From positions 1-60,800 of the forward strand of contig NZ_JAIVFS010000046.1 of assembly GCF_020829645.1 (NCBI RefSeq): a DNA stretch of 60,800 bases. The letters run 5' to 3'. This stretch comes from Nostoc mirabile CHAB5784 (GTDB taxonomy: Bacteria > Cyanobacteriota > Cyanobacteriia > Cyanobacteriales > Nostocaceae). Shown one piece after another: positions 34,328 to 43,416 of the stretch. A program made the position numbers and the translations under genes. The notes under the pieces are model-generated. The model saw nothing but the letters and a program-made list of their open reading frames with translations, was not told the origin of the DNA and did no database searches. Positions within the stretch are counted from its first letter, which is position 1. Each line of letters opens with the position of its first letter.

Positions 34328-35677
34328 TTAAGCCAATGCTTTAACTTCTAACTCCCCCTGCCCCCTGCCCCCTGCCCCCAGCAGTCGCCGCGTTTCCGCA
34401 GCAGCAGCTTGCATTGCTCGTTCAGAATTCATCCGACCAGATAACGCGGCGCTGAGATAACGCTGCAAAATATCTGATGTCTGAGCATATTGCGCGATCG
34501 GCGGACGTAAAACTGCATTGTCCACGACCTCCAATAACTGCGGATAGTGGGGGTATTTAGCAACAATCTCTGGGTCTGTAAACAAATCCCGGCGACTTGG
34601 CACATAGCCTGCACTAAAAATAAATCGGCGCTGTGCTTCTCGACTGGTAAAATACTGGATTGCTTTCCAAGCTTCTTCAGGATGTTGAGAAGATTTAGCA
34701 ATCCCTAAACCCCAGCCCCCTAAACAAGCCGCTCCCGTCTTACCAGGAGCATGAACCATCGGTTTAATCGCAATTTTGCCCCGGATTGGCGAATTTTCTG
34801 CCTGGGCTAAAGGCCACGCATAGGGCCAACTGCGTAAAAATGCTACTTGATCACTTTGAAATAAGCGCCGGGTATCTTCTTCTTGGTAGGTTGTGACTCC
34901 AGGAGGAGAAACGCCAACCCTAACGGTACTACGCAGAAACTCAATGGCTCGTAATGTTTCTGGTCGATCTAGTCCAACTTCGAGGGTGTCGGGATTAACC
35001 CAGAAGCCACCAAAGCCATCGAGAACTTCCGCAAACATCGCCACAAGTCCTTCATATTGGCGACCCTGCCAAACATAGCCCCAATTCACCTGCTTTTTCT
35101 TTTGCAAGACTTGGGAAATTCGGATCAAATCATCAAAAGTTTCTGGCGGTTTCAATCCTGCTTGTTTGATTAAATCTTCTCGGTAGTAGAGCATTCCCAC
35201 GTCCGAACGCACTGGAATGCGGTACAGTTTGTCTTGGTAACGTCCCCCTTCTACATCCTGGGATGAAAATGCTCCTAACTCCTCTTTAGAAATGCGATCG
35301 CCTAAAGGTAGCAACCATCCAGCAGCAGCAAACTTGGATGTCCAGATCACATCCATATTAATCAGGTCATAAGGGGATTCACCCAAGATAAAAGATGAGG
35401 TGTACAGGTCTTCGAGCAAATTTGTGGCATTCGGCCCTTCAACTAGGTTAATGCGAATACCTGGGTTCTCGGCCTCGAAGTCTCTAATTAAACCCTGCCT
35501 CCAAGGTTCGGCATCAGGGGCAGTCATTAACAGATTCAGGATAACTGGTTGCTGCGAGAGTCCTACCCAACTGAACAATATGATGCTCAACAGAGTTGCC
35601 AAGAAAACCCCTATATGTAAATAACTCTGTTTTTGGATGAATTTTTGCAACTTGTTTATTGGCTTTCGGTACAACAT
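34328..35677 (-). CDS. sugar ABC importer, extracellular solute-binding protein (family 1)
   Basis: 449 residues. A positively charged N-terminus and one hydrophobic segment (about 22-44) form an uncleaved or cleaved export signal; there is no lipobox Cys, so it is probably anchored by this helix. The body is a family 1 binding fold: AEPWRQGLIRDFEAENPGIRINLVEG, DLINMDVIWTSKFAAAGWLLPL, then AACLGGWGLGIAKSSQHPEEAWK (each in part typical). It captures the sugar for the permeases downstream. The last dozen residues (GAGGRGQGELE) are encoded by a CCCCCTGCCCCCTGCC repeat, so the natural end has been replaced. First gene of the operon. Confidence 0.92.
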   Translation of the reverse strand: MLYRKPINKLQKFIQKQSYLHIGVFLATLLSIILFSWVGLSQQPVILNLLMTAPDAEPWRQGLIRDFEAENPGIRINLVEGPNATNLLEDLYTSSFILGESPYDLINMDVIWTSKFAAAGWLLPLGDRISKEELGAFSSQDVEGGRYQDKLYRIPVRSDVGMLYYREDLIKQAGLKPPETFDDLIRISQVLQKKKQVNWGYVWQGRQYEGLVAMFAEVLDGFGGFWVNPDTLEVGLDRPETLRAIEFLRSTVRVGVSPPGVTTYQEEDTRRLFQSDQVAFLRSWPYAWPLAQAENSPIRGKIAIKPMVHAPGKTGAACLGGWGLGIAKSSQHPEEAWKAIQYFTSREAQRRFIFSAGYVPSRRDLFTDPEIVAKYPHYPQLLEVVDNAVLRPPIAQYAQTSDILQRYLSAALSGRMNSERAMQAAAAETRRLLGAGGRGQGELEVKALA

Positions 35678-35706
35678 TATTAATGTAGCGATCGCTAGTG
35701 GTAATT

Positions 35707-35905
35707 ATTAAAATAATTCGTAATTCGTAATTCGTAATTCGTAAATTTTGTTTTGCATTAGCGAACGCGAGTGCGTCTCCAAGAGTTGCTCTCTTCGAGT
35801 CCGCGTTCGCTTTTAGCGTCTCTTCGAGAGCGTCTGGGGATTTTAACCCCACCGCAAAACTTGTCGCGATTTAGAAGCGAGGGACTTAGACCCCTCAAAA
35901 ATGTT
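35707..35905. repeat. AATTCGTAATTCG repeat, copy 1
   Basis: Four AATTCGT(A) units, then AAATTTTGTTTTGCATTAG, short GCGAACGC palindromes, and GGGGATTTTAACCCCACCGCAAAAC with GGGACTTAGACCCCTC. Related to the copies at 36119 and 36579. Confidence 0.8.
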
Positions 35906-36118
35906 AAAAAATCAAAACAGAAAATGTCTGAAAAAATTTAATTATTTTATATTACTTTTTTATCAAAATCCTATAATTAATAAACAAGCAAGTCAATAAA
36001 CTTAACATCAAGTTGGCTTTAAAATAAACAATTTGATTGTAAATAAGCGTAACTTTTGCTAACAAACCGTAAATATACAGTAGCCCATTTAATGAAAAAA
36101 ACTGTTTAATTAGACAGT

Positions 36119-36236
36119 TAAATAATTCGTAATTCGTAATTCGTAATTCGTAATTAAGTTTTGTAATGGGGATTTAACCCCAACACAAAACTTGTCGGTT
36201 ATAGAACCGGGGGACTTAAACCCACGGAACTAGTTA
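36119..36236. repeat. AATTCGTAATTCG repeat, copy 2
   Basis: Four AATTCGT units, AGTTTTGTAATGGGGATTTA, then ACCCCAACACAAAACTTG and GGGGGACTTAAACCCACGGA. This is the short form, without the GACGCT/GCGTAGC insert found in copy 3. Confidence 0.85.
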
Positions 36237-36385
36237 AAGACTACCACTATAGATGTAAATTAGTTTCTTTTTAATTGATTAAGCAACCTTCTAAAGGTAG
36301 AGTTAGTTAGAAGAGGAAGAGAGAGCAATGCCAGGGCAGACGCATCTAAATATTGAAAAAGAGACAAGCTAGCTCTTAGCAAAAA

Positions 36386-36580
36386 ATAACTGAGGGTGAA
36401 GTTGTTGCTATAGATGGAAAAACCTTATCTTATGTGGTTATTATGATACAACTAGTAACCAAAGTGAAATCCAAATGGTAAGTGCCTGGGCAACTAGAAA
36501 TAGATTGGTGCTGGGACAGGTGAAAGCGAATGAAAATCGAATGAAATAACAGCGATTCCAGAAATTTTATAGGTATTAAA
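36386..36580 (+). pseudogene. ISAs1-family transposase remnant
   Basis: Read across two frames, the stretch gives ITEGEVVAIDGKTL, then SEIQMVSAWATRNRLVLGQV and SNEITAIPEIL, which is the conserved core of ISAs1 (H-repeat-type) transposases, including the first catalytic Asp (AIDGKTL). There are frame changes after GKTL and after the KANE segment, and a stop after EIL. The rest of the gene is lost; the third AATTCG repeat begins right behind it. It is a dead fragment. Confidence 0.85.
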
Positions 36581-36770
36581 TAATTCGTAATTCGTAATTC
36601 GTAATTCGTAATGACGCTCTCTACGAGACGCTGCGCGTAGCTTGCTTCTCTGTAAGAGTACGCGGACTCGCTAACGCAACGCTTTCGTAAATTTTGTTTT
36701 GTAATGGGGATTTAACCCCAACACAAAACTTGCTTTTTTATTGAACCGGGGGACTTAAACCCACGGACAG
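36579..36770. repeat. AATTCGTAATTCG repeat, copy 3 (with insert)
   Basis: Same ends as copy 2, but about 80 bp (ACGCTCTCTACGAGACGCTG through CGCTTTCG) sit between the AATTCGT units and TAAATTTTGTTTTGTAATGG. Copies 1 and 3 share this insert type, copy 2 lacks it, so one repeat has been inserted within another. Confidence 0.85.
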
Positions 36771-36998
36771 GAGTTAAAATTCTCTGTAATTATTGTAATA
36801 ATTAATACTGCATTTTAGTAATTCCACGGCGATGATATTAGTCTTCATCTAGAGATGGATAAATGGCGCAGTTACATCAAGAACTAAAAGTAAGTTCCCA
36901 CTTAGCAATTGCTTTGCCAAAAAAGTTGACGCAAGTAGTTATTTTGTAATATAGTATATTACATATAGAATGAGTTAAATTAAAAAGGTTTCCTAGCC

Positions 36999-37111
36999 AG
37001 TACAGCACGGTGAAAATAAAATTACCATTTGTACGCAATTAGTTAATATTATGAGAACAATTTTTCAAAATCTCATAGTTAACACAAAATAACTCGATTA
37101 ACGCTGTATAA
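36999..37111. repeat. degenerate TAGTACAGC-type repeat
   Basis: AGTACAGCACGGTGAAAAT at the left and ACGCTGTAT at the right; the left end matches the repeats at 12222 and 30930. It lies directly before the AAA+ ATPase gene and may carry or displace its promoter. Confidence 0.5.
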
Positions 37112-37121
37112 CTAAACAAAT

Positions 37122-38324
37122 ATGGATTTTGACTATTTTAGAAGTAATGAAAGTACTCCTACAAATAATACCCGCCAGAGCTTGCTTGCTAGCGGTTGGC
37201 GACCGTTTAACCGAGAATTAGACTGGGGGTTTTTGTGGCAACTGTTGTATAGTGACTCCCGCGAATTAACTCAAAAAACTTTGAGTTTAGCGAGTAATGT
37301 TGCTGATGTTTTGGGACGAAATAATTATGCTTGGTGGGCTAATTTACTAAATGTTGTATCTGATAATACCCGCTACGAAGTTGAAAAGTTTTGGAATTAC
37401 ATCACGCCAGATCCTCAATCACCAGATCATCGCTACAAAGATGTTTTGAGTACGGAAACGCCCATCGTCCAATTTGTCAGTCGTAGTAGCATTCCCATTG
37501 ATTATGTTCTTAATCGACTGCAAGAAATTACTGTACTGCGAGTTTTAGGAGTGTTGGGTAATCCCGACATTATCACCCAGTATTACTCAGAAAGAGATTT
37601 TTATTTTCCTATAGAGAAATTTGTTAGCTGGGAACGTTTAGATGTTATCAATACTGTTTATGCTTACTGGGCGAAGCATGACGTTTGGTTACAAATTGAT
37701 CCCTACGATCGCGGGCGACGACAATATACTTTAATGGCGAAAAATATCGCGCCACTAATTAACAAAGCTACTTACGACTTAGCAGTGATGCTGAGTGGAT
37801 ATCAAAGTCGTGTAGGCAAAGTTCACAGTCAATTTAACATTCGCACATTTCCAGCAGATATCCAAAACTTTACTGATTCTGTACAACAAGCGATTCTGAA
37901 TCAAAACCAGTTAGCGGTTGTTGTACATGGGCAACCAGGTACAGGTAAAACAGTCTGGACACAGGCAGTAGCAAAAGAAATTCTTGTACCTTTAGGGTAT
38001 GTAATTTTTATTTTAGATCATGATGCGATCGCTAACTTTGTCCCACCAACTTACATAGAACGTATCTGTATCGTTATTAACGAAGCTGATAATCTAGCGC
38101 AAAATCGTGCTTCCGAGGTAGCGCAATACAATAACAAAACCGAACACATTCTGAGTTTGCTGGATGGCACTTTGTATCAGAGTGTAATTGATGAGTCTGG
38201 TATTCAGATGCAGCAACGCTTAGTTGTCTTGATGACTTGTAACACTACTGAAAGATTAGATCCAGCCATGTTACGTAAGGGCAGGGTGGATTTAATATAT
38301 GAGTTTACGCAACTATTTATTTGA
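37122..38324 (+). CDS. AAA+ family ATPase
   Basis: 400 residues. The N-terminal 240 residues are rich in Trp and Tyr and match no domain I recognise. The C-terminal AAA+ module has Walker A VVHGQPGTGKTVW (about 267-279), Walker B with an altered core, ICIVINEADNL (about 311-321; N in place of the first D), sensor 1 VLMTCNTTERLDPAM and an Arg-finger-like RKGRVD (about 388-393). The frame ends soon after, so the small lid domain is short. AAA+ proteins remodel other proteins; the target is unknown. It is convergent with the scytonemin response regulator gene and may not belong to that cluster. Confidence 0.75.
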   Translation: MDFDYFRSNESTPTNNTRQSLLASGWRPFNRELDWGFLWQLLYSDSRELTQKTLSLASNVADVLGRNNYAWWANLLNVVSDNTRYEVEKFWNYITPDPQSPDHRYKDVLSTETPIVQFVSRSSIPIDYVLNRLQEITVLRVLGVLGNPDIITQYYSERDFYFPIEKFVSWERLDVINTVYAYWAKHDVWLQIDPYDRGRRQYTLMAKNIAPLINKATYDLAVMLSGYQSRVGKVHSQFNIRTFPADIQNFTDSVQQAILNQNQLAVVVHGQPGTGKTVWTQAVAKEILVPLGYVIFILDHDAIANFVPPTYIERICIVINEADNLAQNRASEVAQYNNKTEHILSLLDGTLYQSVIDESGIQMQQRLVVLMTCNTTERLDPAMLRKGRVDLIYEFTQLFI

Positions 38325-38452
38325 AGACGGTAGCATGAATAGTGCCCACTGTCCCCTGCCTTTCTTGTTGAACTACACTACTCGCCACTCCCCACTCCCT
38401 ACTCCCCGTCTTAGTCATAATCTAAATACCTAAAAATTGCTGTATTTATGCT

Positions 38453-39394
38453 TTAGCAATTTTGCCAAAGTTTTACCTGTTTTTGCGATACAAGTTGATG
38501 CTCTTTGCGCCAAGCCTGGGGAGGTAAACCGTGATGTTGGCGAAACTGGCGGGAGAAATGAGACACATCCTGATAGCCCAATGCTTTCGCTATTTTCTCG
38601 ACTGTCTGATCATTATTTTGGAGTAGAAAACGTGCTCCCGCCATCCGGCGTTTGACAATCCAGCAGTTTACAGTCTCGCCTGTCTGCTTTGCTACTCGGT
38701 TAGTTAAGTAAGCAGGTGAGTAACCAACAGCAACAGCCACATCACACAAAGTAATTCCTTGATGATAATGGGCTTCGATAAAGTCGAAAACTTCTTTTAA
38801 TTGGGGAATGTAGGGAAAAATTGACTTATGAGGCATCATGATTTCTGTATCAGGGGCTTCTCTACCAGAGGCTGACGCTCCTAACGTCGCTACCGCTTCG
38901 CTATCACCAACGCCAACGCCAACGCTAACACCTTCAGCGATCGCTGTAGTATTATCTGCAAATACTGATTGTGGAGCTTTTTCCAATTTCATAGCCCACC
39001 AGTATTGAAGAGTAGCTTGCTTTTGCAAGCGAATAGCGATCGCTCTGAGTAATTCATCTAGTGTAGAGGGTTTGGTAAGATAGTCGTCTGCTCCCAATTC
39101 CATAGCTTTGCGAACATCTGCTTTGGTACTACTGCCAGTCAGAAAAATGAAAGGAATAATTGCTGTAACAGGATCTTGGCGTAGCGTAGTTAAAACGCTA
39201 TAACCATCCATATCAGGCATTGTGATATCGCAAATTACTAAGTCGGGTATATGCTCTTGTGCTTGTTGGATACCAGCAAGACCGTTGTCAGCACCTATCG
39301 TATCAAAACCTTTAGCCTCAAGACCCTTTAAGTAAAGATTGCGGGTAACGTTATCATCTTCAATGACGAGAATTTTCTTTGGTGATTCATGCAT
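38453..39394 (-). CDS. response regulator with AraC-type DNA-binding domain, scytonemin locus
   Basis: About 313 residues from MHESPKKILVIEDD (a longer frame from 39460 adds 22 residues). Receiver domain about 5-125: phospho-acceptor Asp in LVICDITMPDMDGYSV (about 55) and Lys in DDYLTKPS (about 107). A linker with a Val/Gly/Ala-rich insert follows (about 150-190), then an AraC-type double helix-turn-helix (about 210-305: ITLCDVAVAVGYSPAYLTNRV and VEKIAKALGYQDVSHFSRQF). In Nostoc punctiforme the same pair (NpF1277 kinase, NpF1278 regulator) diverges from scyA and responds with the cluster to UV-A. It probably activates scyA; see the motif copies upstream of that gene. No promoter could be fixed. 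Confidence 0.92.
   Translation of the reverse strand: MHESPKKILVIEDDNVTRNLYLKGLEAKGFDTIGADNGLAGIQQAQEHIPDLVICDITMPDMDGYSVLTTLRQDPVTAIIPFIFLTGSSTKADVRKAMELGADDYLTKPSTLDELLRAIAIRLQKQATLQYWWAMKLEKAPQSVFADNTTAIAEGVSVGVGVGDSEAVATLGASASGREAPDTEIMMPHKSIFPYIPQLKEVFDFIEAHYHQGITLCDVAVAVGYSPAYLTNRVAKQTGETVNCWIVKRRMAGARFLLQNNDQTVEKIAKALGYQDVSHFSRQFRQHHGLPPQAWRKEHQLVSQKQVKLWQNC
38864..38945. repeat. repeat-like insert coding for the regulator's linker
   Basis: ACCAACGCCAACGCCAACGC-type 6-bp units next to GCTACCGCTTCGCTATCACC and a HIP1 site (AGCGATCGCTG). In the protein it gives a VSVGVGVGDSEAVATLGASA stretch between the receiver and the AraC domain. This kind of GC-rich insert also occurs between genes. 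Confidence 0.65.
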
Positions 39395-39647
39395 AATTTT
39401 TATTACCATAACTTTTTGCAGAAGCTGCTTACTATACTCTTTGGTGAGTATAGGACTCATATTTGATTTTTGAAAAAACTCGCCCTGAACTCGAAAGGGC
39501 TAATTCCTTACTCCCCACTCCCCACCTACGCAATAAGTTCAAAAATAAAATCGGATTGCTATATGTAAATAGGCATGAGATTAATTATTTTTTTCCGATA
39601 GTTATGATTGTTAAGCTGTTAATTAAGAATTCTCTTAATTTCAACAT

Positions 39648-41627
39648 TCATAACTCGGAACGACTAAACTCTGATTTGATTAATGGCAACATCACAGTAA
39701 ACGTAGTGCCCACATCAACTTTACTTTCTACAGAGACTTGACCGTGATGTAAATCTACAAGAGTTTTAAGAATTGATAGCCCTAATCCAGTACCAGGTAT
39801 ACTATCAATATTAGTACCACGGTAAAATGGCTCAAATATTCGTTGTTGATCTGTTACTGGAATACCGATCCCCCTATCTTTGACCTGAAAAATTACTTTC
39901 TCATTTTTGCAAAAAAGTTTCAAATCAATTGCAATGGGCGAGGAAGAATACTTAATTGCATTGTCGAGTAAATTTTTCAAAATCGGCTCTAACAGTTTTT
40001 TATCTATGCAGGCTGTTAAAGAGTTATCTTGACTGACAAAATTAATCGGAATTTGGCTAACGCTCATCTGCATTTGGGCAACTAAATCATTACAGAACCC
40101 AACTAACTCAAGTGGTTTTGGTTCACAGTTTATTTTTGCTGCTTCTGCTTTAGAGAAGAACAAAATATCATCCAACATCTGACTGAGTTGTTCGGTAGCT
40201 TTTTGAATGTGATCTAGTAGTGGTTGTATTTTTTTCTGTGTACGTTTGTCTACTTCTTCCTTTAGTAAGCTATTAGAAAATGAAACAATATTTAGTGGTG
40301 TACGGAATTGATGGCAAACCATAGAAAGAAAACGCGCTCTCAGTTCGCTAAGTTGTTTTGCTTGTTCTAAAGCTTGGTTAAGACCTAATTCTGCATATTT
40401 GTAATCGGTAATATCGATGCCTGCAATCATTTCTACTGGTTTTCCACCAAAATCCAGCCCTCCATCCAGCATTGCAACCGCGCAAGCTAGCCAGCGCTCC
40501 GTGCCGTTTTTTGTCAGAATATTCATCTCCTGATATTCAAACTTAGCTGCTCCACCCTGCTTACGTATCTGTCTGCCTTTTTTGCTTTTAATCAGTCTGC
40601 GAAGATCAAAACCTGTAAGCAGTTCCTCTTCTGTGTAACCAGTGAGTTTCTCCACTGCTGGATTTATGTAGCAAAGTCGCGTGCCTTGAATCAGAAAAGT
40701 GCTAACATCTGTCGTTTCTGCTAAAGTCCTAAATCTAGCTGCGTTCAACCGCAATGCTTCTTCAGTCTGTTTCGATTCAGTAATGTCCCAAATACTCCAC
40801 ACTCTACCAATAATTTTGCCTTCGAGCCACTGAGGTTTAGAGTAGTGTGCAAAAACTCTTCCATTGTTCAACTCCAAAATGTCGTAGCTCTCGAAATCAG
40901 ATTGGCTAGACACTTCCCAAATAAGCCGACTAAAGGCTTGGGGATCTTTAAGTTGATTCTCAAAAAAGGCTTTGCATCGAGGACATTTCTTAGATAGTAT
41001 TAGGGACTCTGGGATCTGCCACATGTCCACAAATTTCTGATTCAAGCTCAGAATATCTCCCTCAAAGTTAACTGCAACAATACCAATGGCAGTAGACTCG
41101 AGAGTAGAACGAAGTAAAGAAAGAGATGTTTCTAGCTCTACTTCTTTTGCCTTGAGTTGATAAAATTCCTGTTGCAAATTGTCTTTGGCATCCCTTAATT
41201 CATCAGTCCACTTTTGCACGCTCAGTTCTACTATTTCATCACTTATCTCACGAGCAAAAGCACAGCCAAATTCCATATTTTGTTGTTTTACATGGCTAAT
41301 GGATATTTCTACCAGAAATATCCGACCTCTTTTTGTCCGGTAGCGAGATTTAAAGGTAAGGGAATTCTGGGAACTAATATCTGACCAATTGTGCAGAGAA
41401 AAATCTACATCTATATCATGCAGCCTCATCGAAAGTAATTCCTCACGGGAATACTCAGTCATCCGGCAAGTGGCATCGTTGACGTAGAGAAATTGTGCGT
41501 TTTCTCCTAAACAGAACGCAGCATCTACAGCGTGATTTATTAGGAAGTGAGCAAACTTCATCTCTACTTCTGGTTGTAGCACCCATTGATTGTTTGATCT
41601 AGCTAATGTATAATCGCCAGAATTCAT
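39648..41627 (-). CDS. PAS-domain sensor histidine kinase, scytonemin locus
   Basis: A 659-residue soluble kinase without membrane helices. Three PAS domains are visible (about 25-130, 170-285 and 290-410, with the sequences VDAAFCLGENAQFLYVND, ESTAIGIVAVNFEGDILSLN and FLIQGTRLCYINPAVEKLTG), then a HisKA domain with the H box FLSMVCHQFRTPLNIVSFS (about 432-450) and a HATPase with NAIKYSSSPI, DRGIGIP and GTGLGLSILKTLV. It should phosphorylate the AraC-type regulator 253 bases downstream. Position and order match the kinase of the N. punctiforme scytonemin locus. Which signal the PAS domains sense (light, redox) is not visible; KCPRCKAF around residue 210 is a CxxC pair that could bind metal or respond to redox. 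Confidence 0.92.
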   Translation of the reverse strand: MNSGDYTLARSNNQWVLQPEVEMKFAHFLINHAVDAAFCLGENAQFLYVNDATCRMTEYSREELLSMRLHDIDVDFSLHNWSDISSQNSLTFKSRYRTKRGRIFLVEISISHVKQQNMEFGCAFAREISDEIVELSVQKWTDELRDAKDNLQQEFYQLKAKEVELETSLSLLRSTLESTAIGIVAVNFEGDILSLNQKFVDMWQIPESLILSKKCPRCKAFFENQLKDPQAFSRLIWEVSSQSDFESYDILELNNGRVFAHYSKPQWLEGKIIGRVWSIWDITESKQTEEALRLNAARFRTLAETTDVSTFLIQGTRLCYINPAVEKLTGYTEEELLTGFDLRRLIKSKKGRQIRKQGGAAKFEYQEMNILTKNGTERWLACAVAMLDGGLDFGGKPVEMIAGIDITDYKYAELGLNQALEQAKQLSELRARFLSMVCHQFRTPLNIVSFSNSLLKEEVDKRTQKKIQPLLDHIQKATEQLSQMLDDILFFSKAEAAKINCEPKPLELVGFCNDLVAQMQMSVSQIPINFVSQDNSLTACIDKKLLEPILKNLLDNAIKYSSSPIAIDLKLFCKNEKVIFQVKDRGIGIPVTDQQRIFEPFYRGTNIDSIPGTGLGLSILKTLVDLHHGQVSVESKVDVGTTFTVMLPLIKSEFSRSEL

Positions 41628-42212
41628 ATTCCTACTTCCTCCTGGTAATCAATCAGTACCATAGCCATTAATGAGTTAATAGTCATAACTTACTAAAATC
41701 TTTGGAGCACCGCTAGGCTGTTCAAAAATAAGATTAGTTAGTAAATTAAAAAATATTACTAATCCTGTTAACAAAACTTATCATACCAATAAAAAGTGAA
41801 TTATTAAACCAAATTTTCCTAAAAAAACTAAATATTTAGTTAAAACTTTTTATTGACTTAAACAGCTTTTTATGAAAACACAAAATTTAGACAAATCAAA
41901 TCTAGATTAGTCAATAAACCTTATTAGATAAGAATTCAAAACTCTTAATCTATAAGTAAAAAAGGTATTTTAAATTTAAACTAGCCCTGCACCAGAGCTA
42001 ACTAATGGTTTACCAACCTAAAATTGCCGGGTTTCGACTGGGAAAAAGTTAAAGGATAAAAATTTTTATCTTTTAACCTTTCTGCAACCAAGGACTTTGG
42101 CGAACTACTAGTAAACTTAACCAGTTACTCAGAGCAACTTGTCTTGTTAATTGAGATTGTAGCTGGATTTACCCGCCTGCTGTACTAGTGTAAAGTCGTT
42201 TGATTTTCAGCA

Positions 42213-42341
42213 TACAGCAGTTTGCTTTTTATGTGAGGTACAAAATGCAGCACTCACGCATTAGATATAAAGAGTTTCTGCCTCCTCCCTCTTGCCTCAA
42301 AACCCATAGCTTTGTACTTCATGCAACAGAAAACTGCTGTA
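42213..42341. mobile_element. 129-bp inverted-end element (TACAGCAGTTT ends)
   Basis: TACAGCAGTTT at 42213-42223 and AAACTGCTGTA at 42331-42341 are exact, with further imperfect pairing (GAGGTACAAA/TTTGTACTTC) inwards. A shortened relative is at 21114-21193. It lies upstream of all three motif copies. Confidence 0.75.
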
Positions 42342-42757
42342 AATGAATTTGCAGTGCTGGGCTTGGCTTAGATGAACAAATTTTACTGCTCAATTTATTT
42401 TCTTAATTTATCTTAACTTCGTCTCTCAGAAATTTAACTATAGAATTATATGCTTAGTCATCTGTCGTAAGGAGTACATTCGTATCAAAAAATATACGTA
42501 TATTTTCACGTATATTATTGTGTTTGTTTTTTCATAAAGCAACATTATATTCTTATACTAAATATATGTTAGCAAAATATGTATTATCAAAAACATATTT
42601 TGTCAAGTAATTACGTACTGAATGTTTAGTCATCTCTCAAAGGAAATATAAAAAGTTAAGAAACAAGCTACTTCGGAGAAGATCGGACTGTCTCATTAGG
42701 GCGCTGGCTTCCCTAGATAACCTTTGCGAAAAAATATAAAAGTTGTGCAAGTCTTAA

Positions 42758-42806
42758 AGCAAAAGAATTGACACCCCGATCAAAAGATTTTCTATTGTAA
42801 ATTTGG
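42758..42806 (+). promoter_or_regulatory. scy upstream motif, copy 1
   Basis: AAAGCAAAAGAATTGACACC, then CCGATCAAAAGATTTTCTAT and TG. The dyad TTGA-N8-TCAA begins at 42768. It aligns with copies 2 and 3 over nearly 50 bases without gaps. Confidence 0.75.
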
Positions 42807-42880
42807 TAATGTGTCTTAAGTGCGATCGCAGTATATCAATCTTTCAGAATGACTAGGTTGGAAATGTCGCAATCACGATA

Positions 42881-42930
42881 AAAGCGAAAGAATTGACAGC
42901 CTATTCAAAAGATTTTTCATTGCAAATAGG
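42881..42930 (+). promoter_or_regulatory. scy upstream motif, copy 2
   Basis: AAAGCGAAAGAATTGACAGC, then CTATTCAAAAGATTTTTCAT and TGCAAAT. The dyad begins at 42893, exactly 125 bases after copy 1. Confidence 0.75.
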
Positions 42931-43127
42931 TTTTGATTATAGTAAAGATCACAAAGCAAGCATCTCTGCAAGCGGGTCATTAATTAAGTCAGCGTTATTA
43001 AACTTAACTATATGAAGTTTTGTAAAGTTTATGAGAAGTGCTTGAATTAAGCTTAGTTGCTGGTTTATAGACCTTTATATGGTTTAGTTTTTCCCCGCCA
43101 ACCTACTTAAGCACTGTAGTCATGATA

Positions 43128-43178
43128 GTAAAAACGAAAGATTTGACACCCTCATCAAAGAATATTTGATTGCACAAC
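43128..43178 (+). promoter_or_regulatory. scy upstream motif, copy 3
   Basis: AAAAACGAAAGATTTGACAC, then CCTCATCAAAGAATATTTGA and TTGCACAA. The dyad begins at 43143, exactly 250 bases after copy 2 and 274 bases before the scyA start. Confidence 0.75.
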
Positions 43179-43416
43179 AGTCTTTATGTCCCTTATTCTG
43201 GTCACAAGAAGCACAGTATTGATTGCTGTATGCTTTTGGTAAAAATTTTTGGTAGTGCGATCACTTGCATCAATCAGCAGCGATTAACCGTTTCTATGAA
43301 CGACTAAGCTAGGTCATAGCTGTGAAAGCAACAGAGTCGTTTGTATTAAATATTGCCATCACTGTGATTGTAAACTAGAAAGCCTTTGTGTAATTTTATG
43401 TAATTGCGTGAAACTA

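Larger units (their letters stand above)
35678..37121. other. repeat-rich gap with a decayed transposase
   Basis: No intact gene. Three related repeats (35707-35905, 36119-36236, 36579-36770), an ISAs1 transposase remnant (36386-36580), and an inverted-end repeat at 36999-37111 just before the ATPase gene. The spacer between repeats is AT-rich. Confidence 0.8.
41628..43416. promoter_or_regulatory. 1.8-kb divergent regulatory region between the sensor kinase and scyA
   Basis: No gene. It includes an inverted-end element at 42213-42341 and, towards scyA, three copies of a conserved motif with a TTGA-N8-TCAA dyad. A HIP1 site lies at about 42822. The unusual length for two divergent promoters and the repeated motif suggest control from a distance. 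A start site for scyA transcription could not be placed. Confidence 0.75.

Noticed and set aside
35514..35852. 112-residue minus-strand frame overlapping the binding-protein gene
   Set aside because: Made of AATTCG repeat and the wrong frame of the real gene.
42768..42800. The TTGACA of the scy motif as a simple -35 box
   Set aside because: Conservation extends over nearly 50 bases including the TCAA half-site and GATTTT, and the -10 spacing is not right in all copies, so a promoter alone does not explain it, although overlap with one copy is possible.
41628..43416. tRNA or small ORF in the long region before scyA
   Set aside because: No cloverleaf and no open frame of note; only the motif copies and one element were found.
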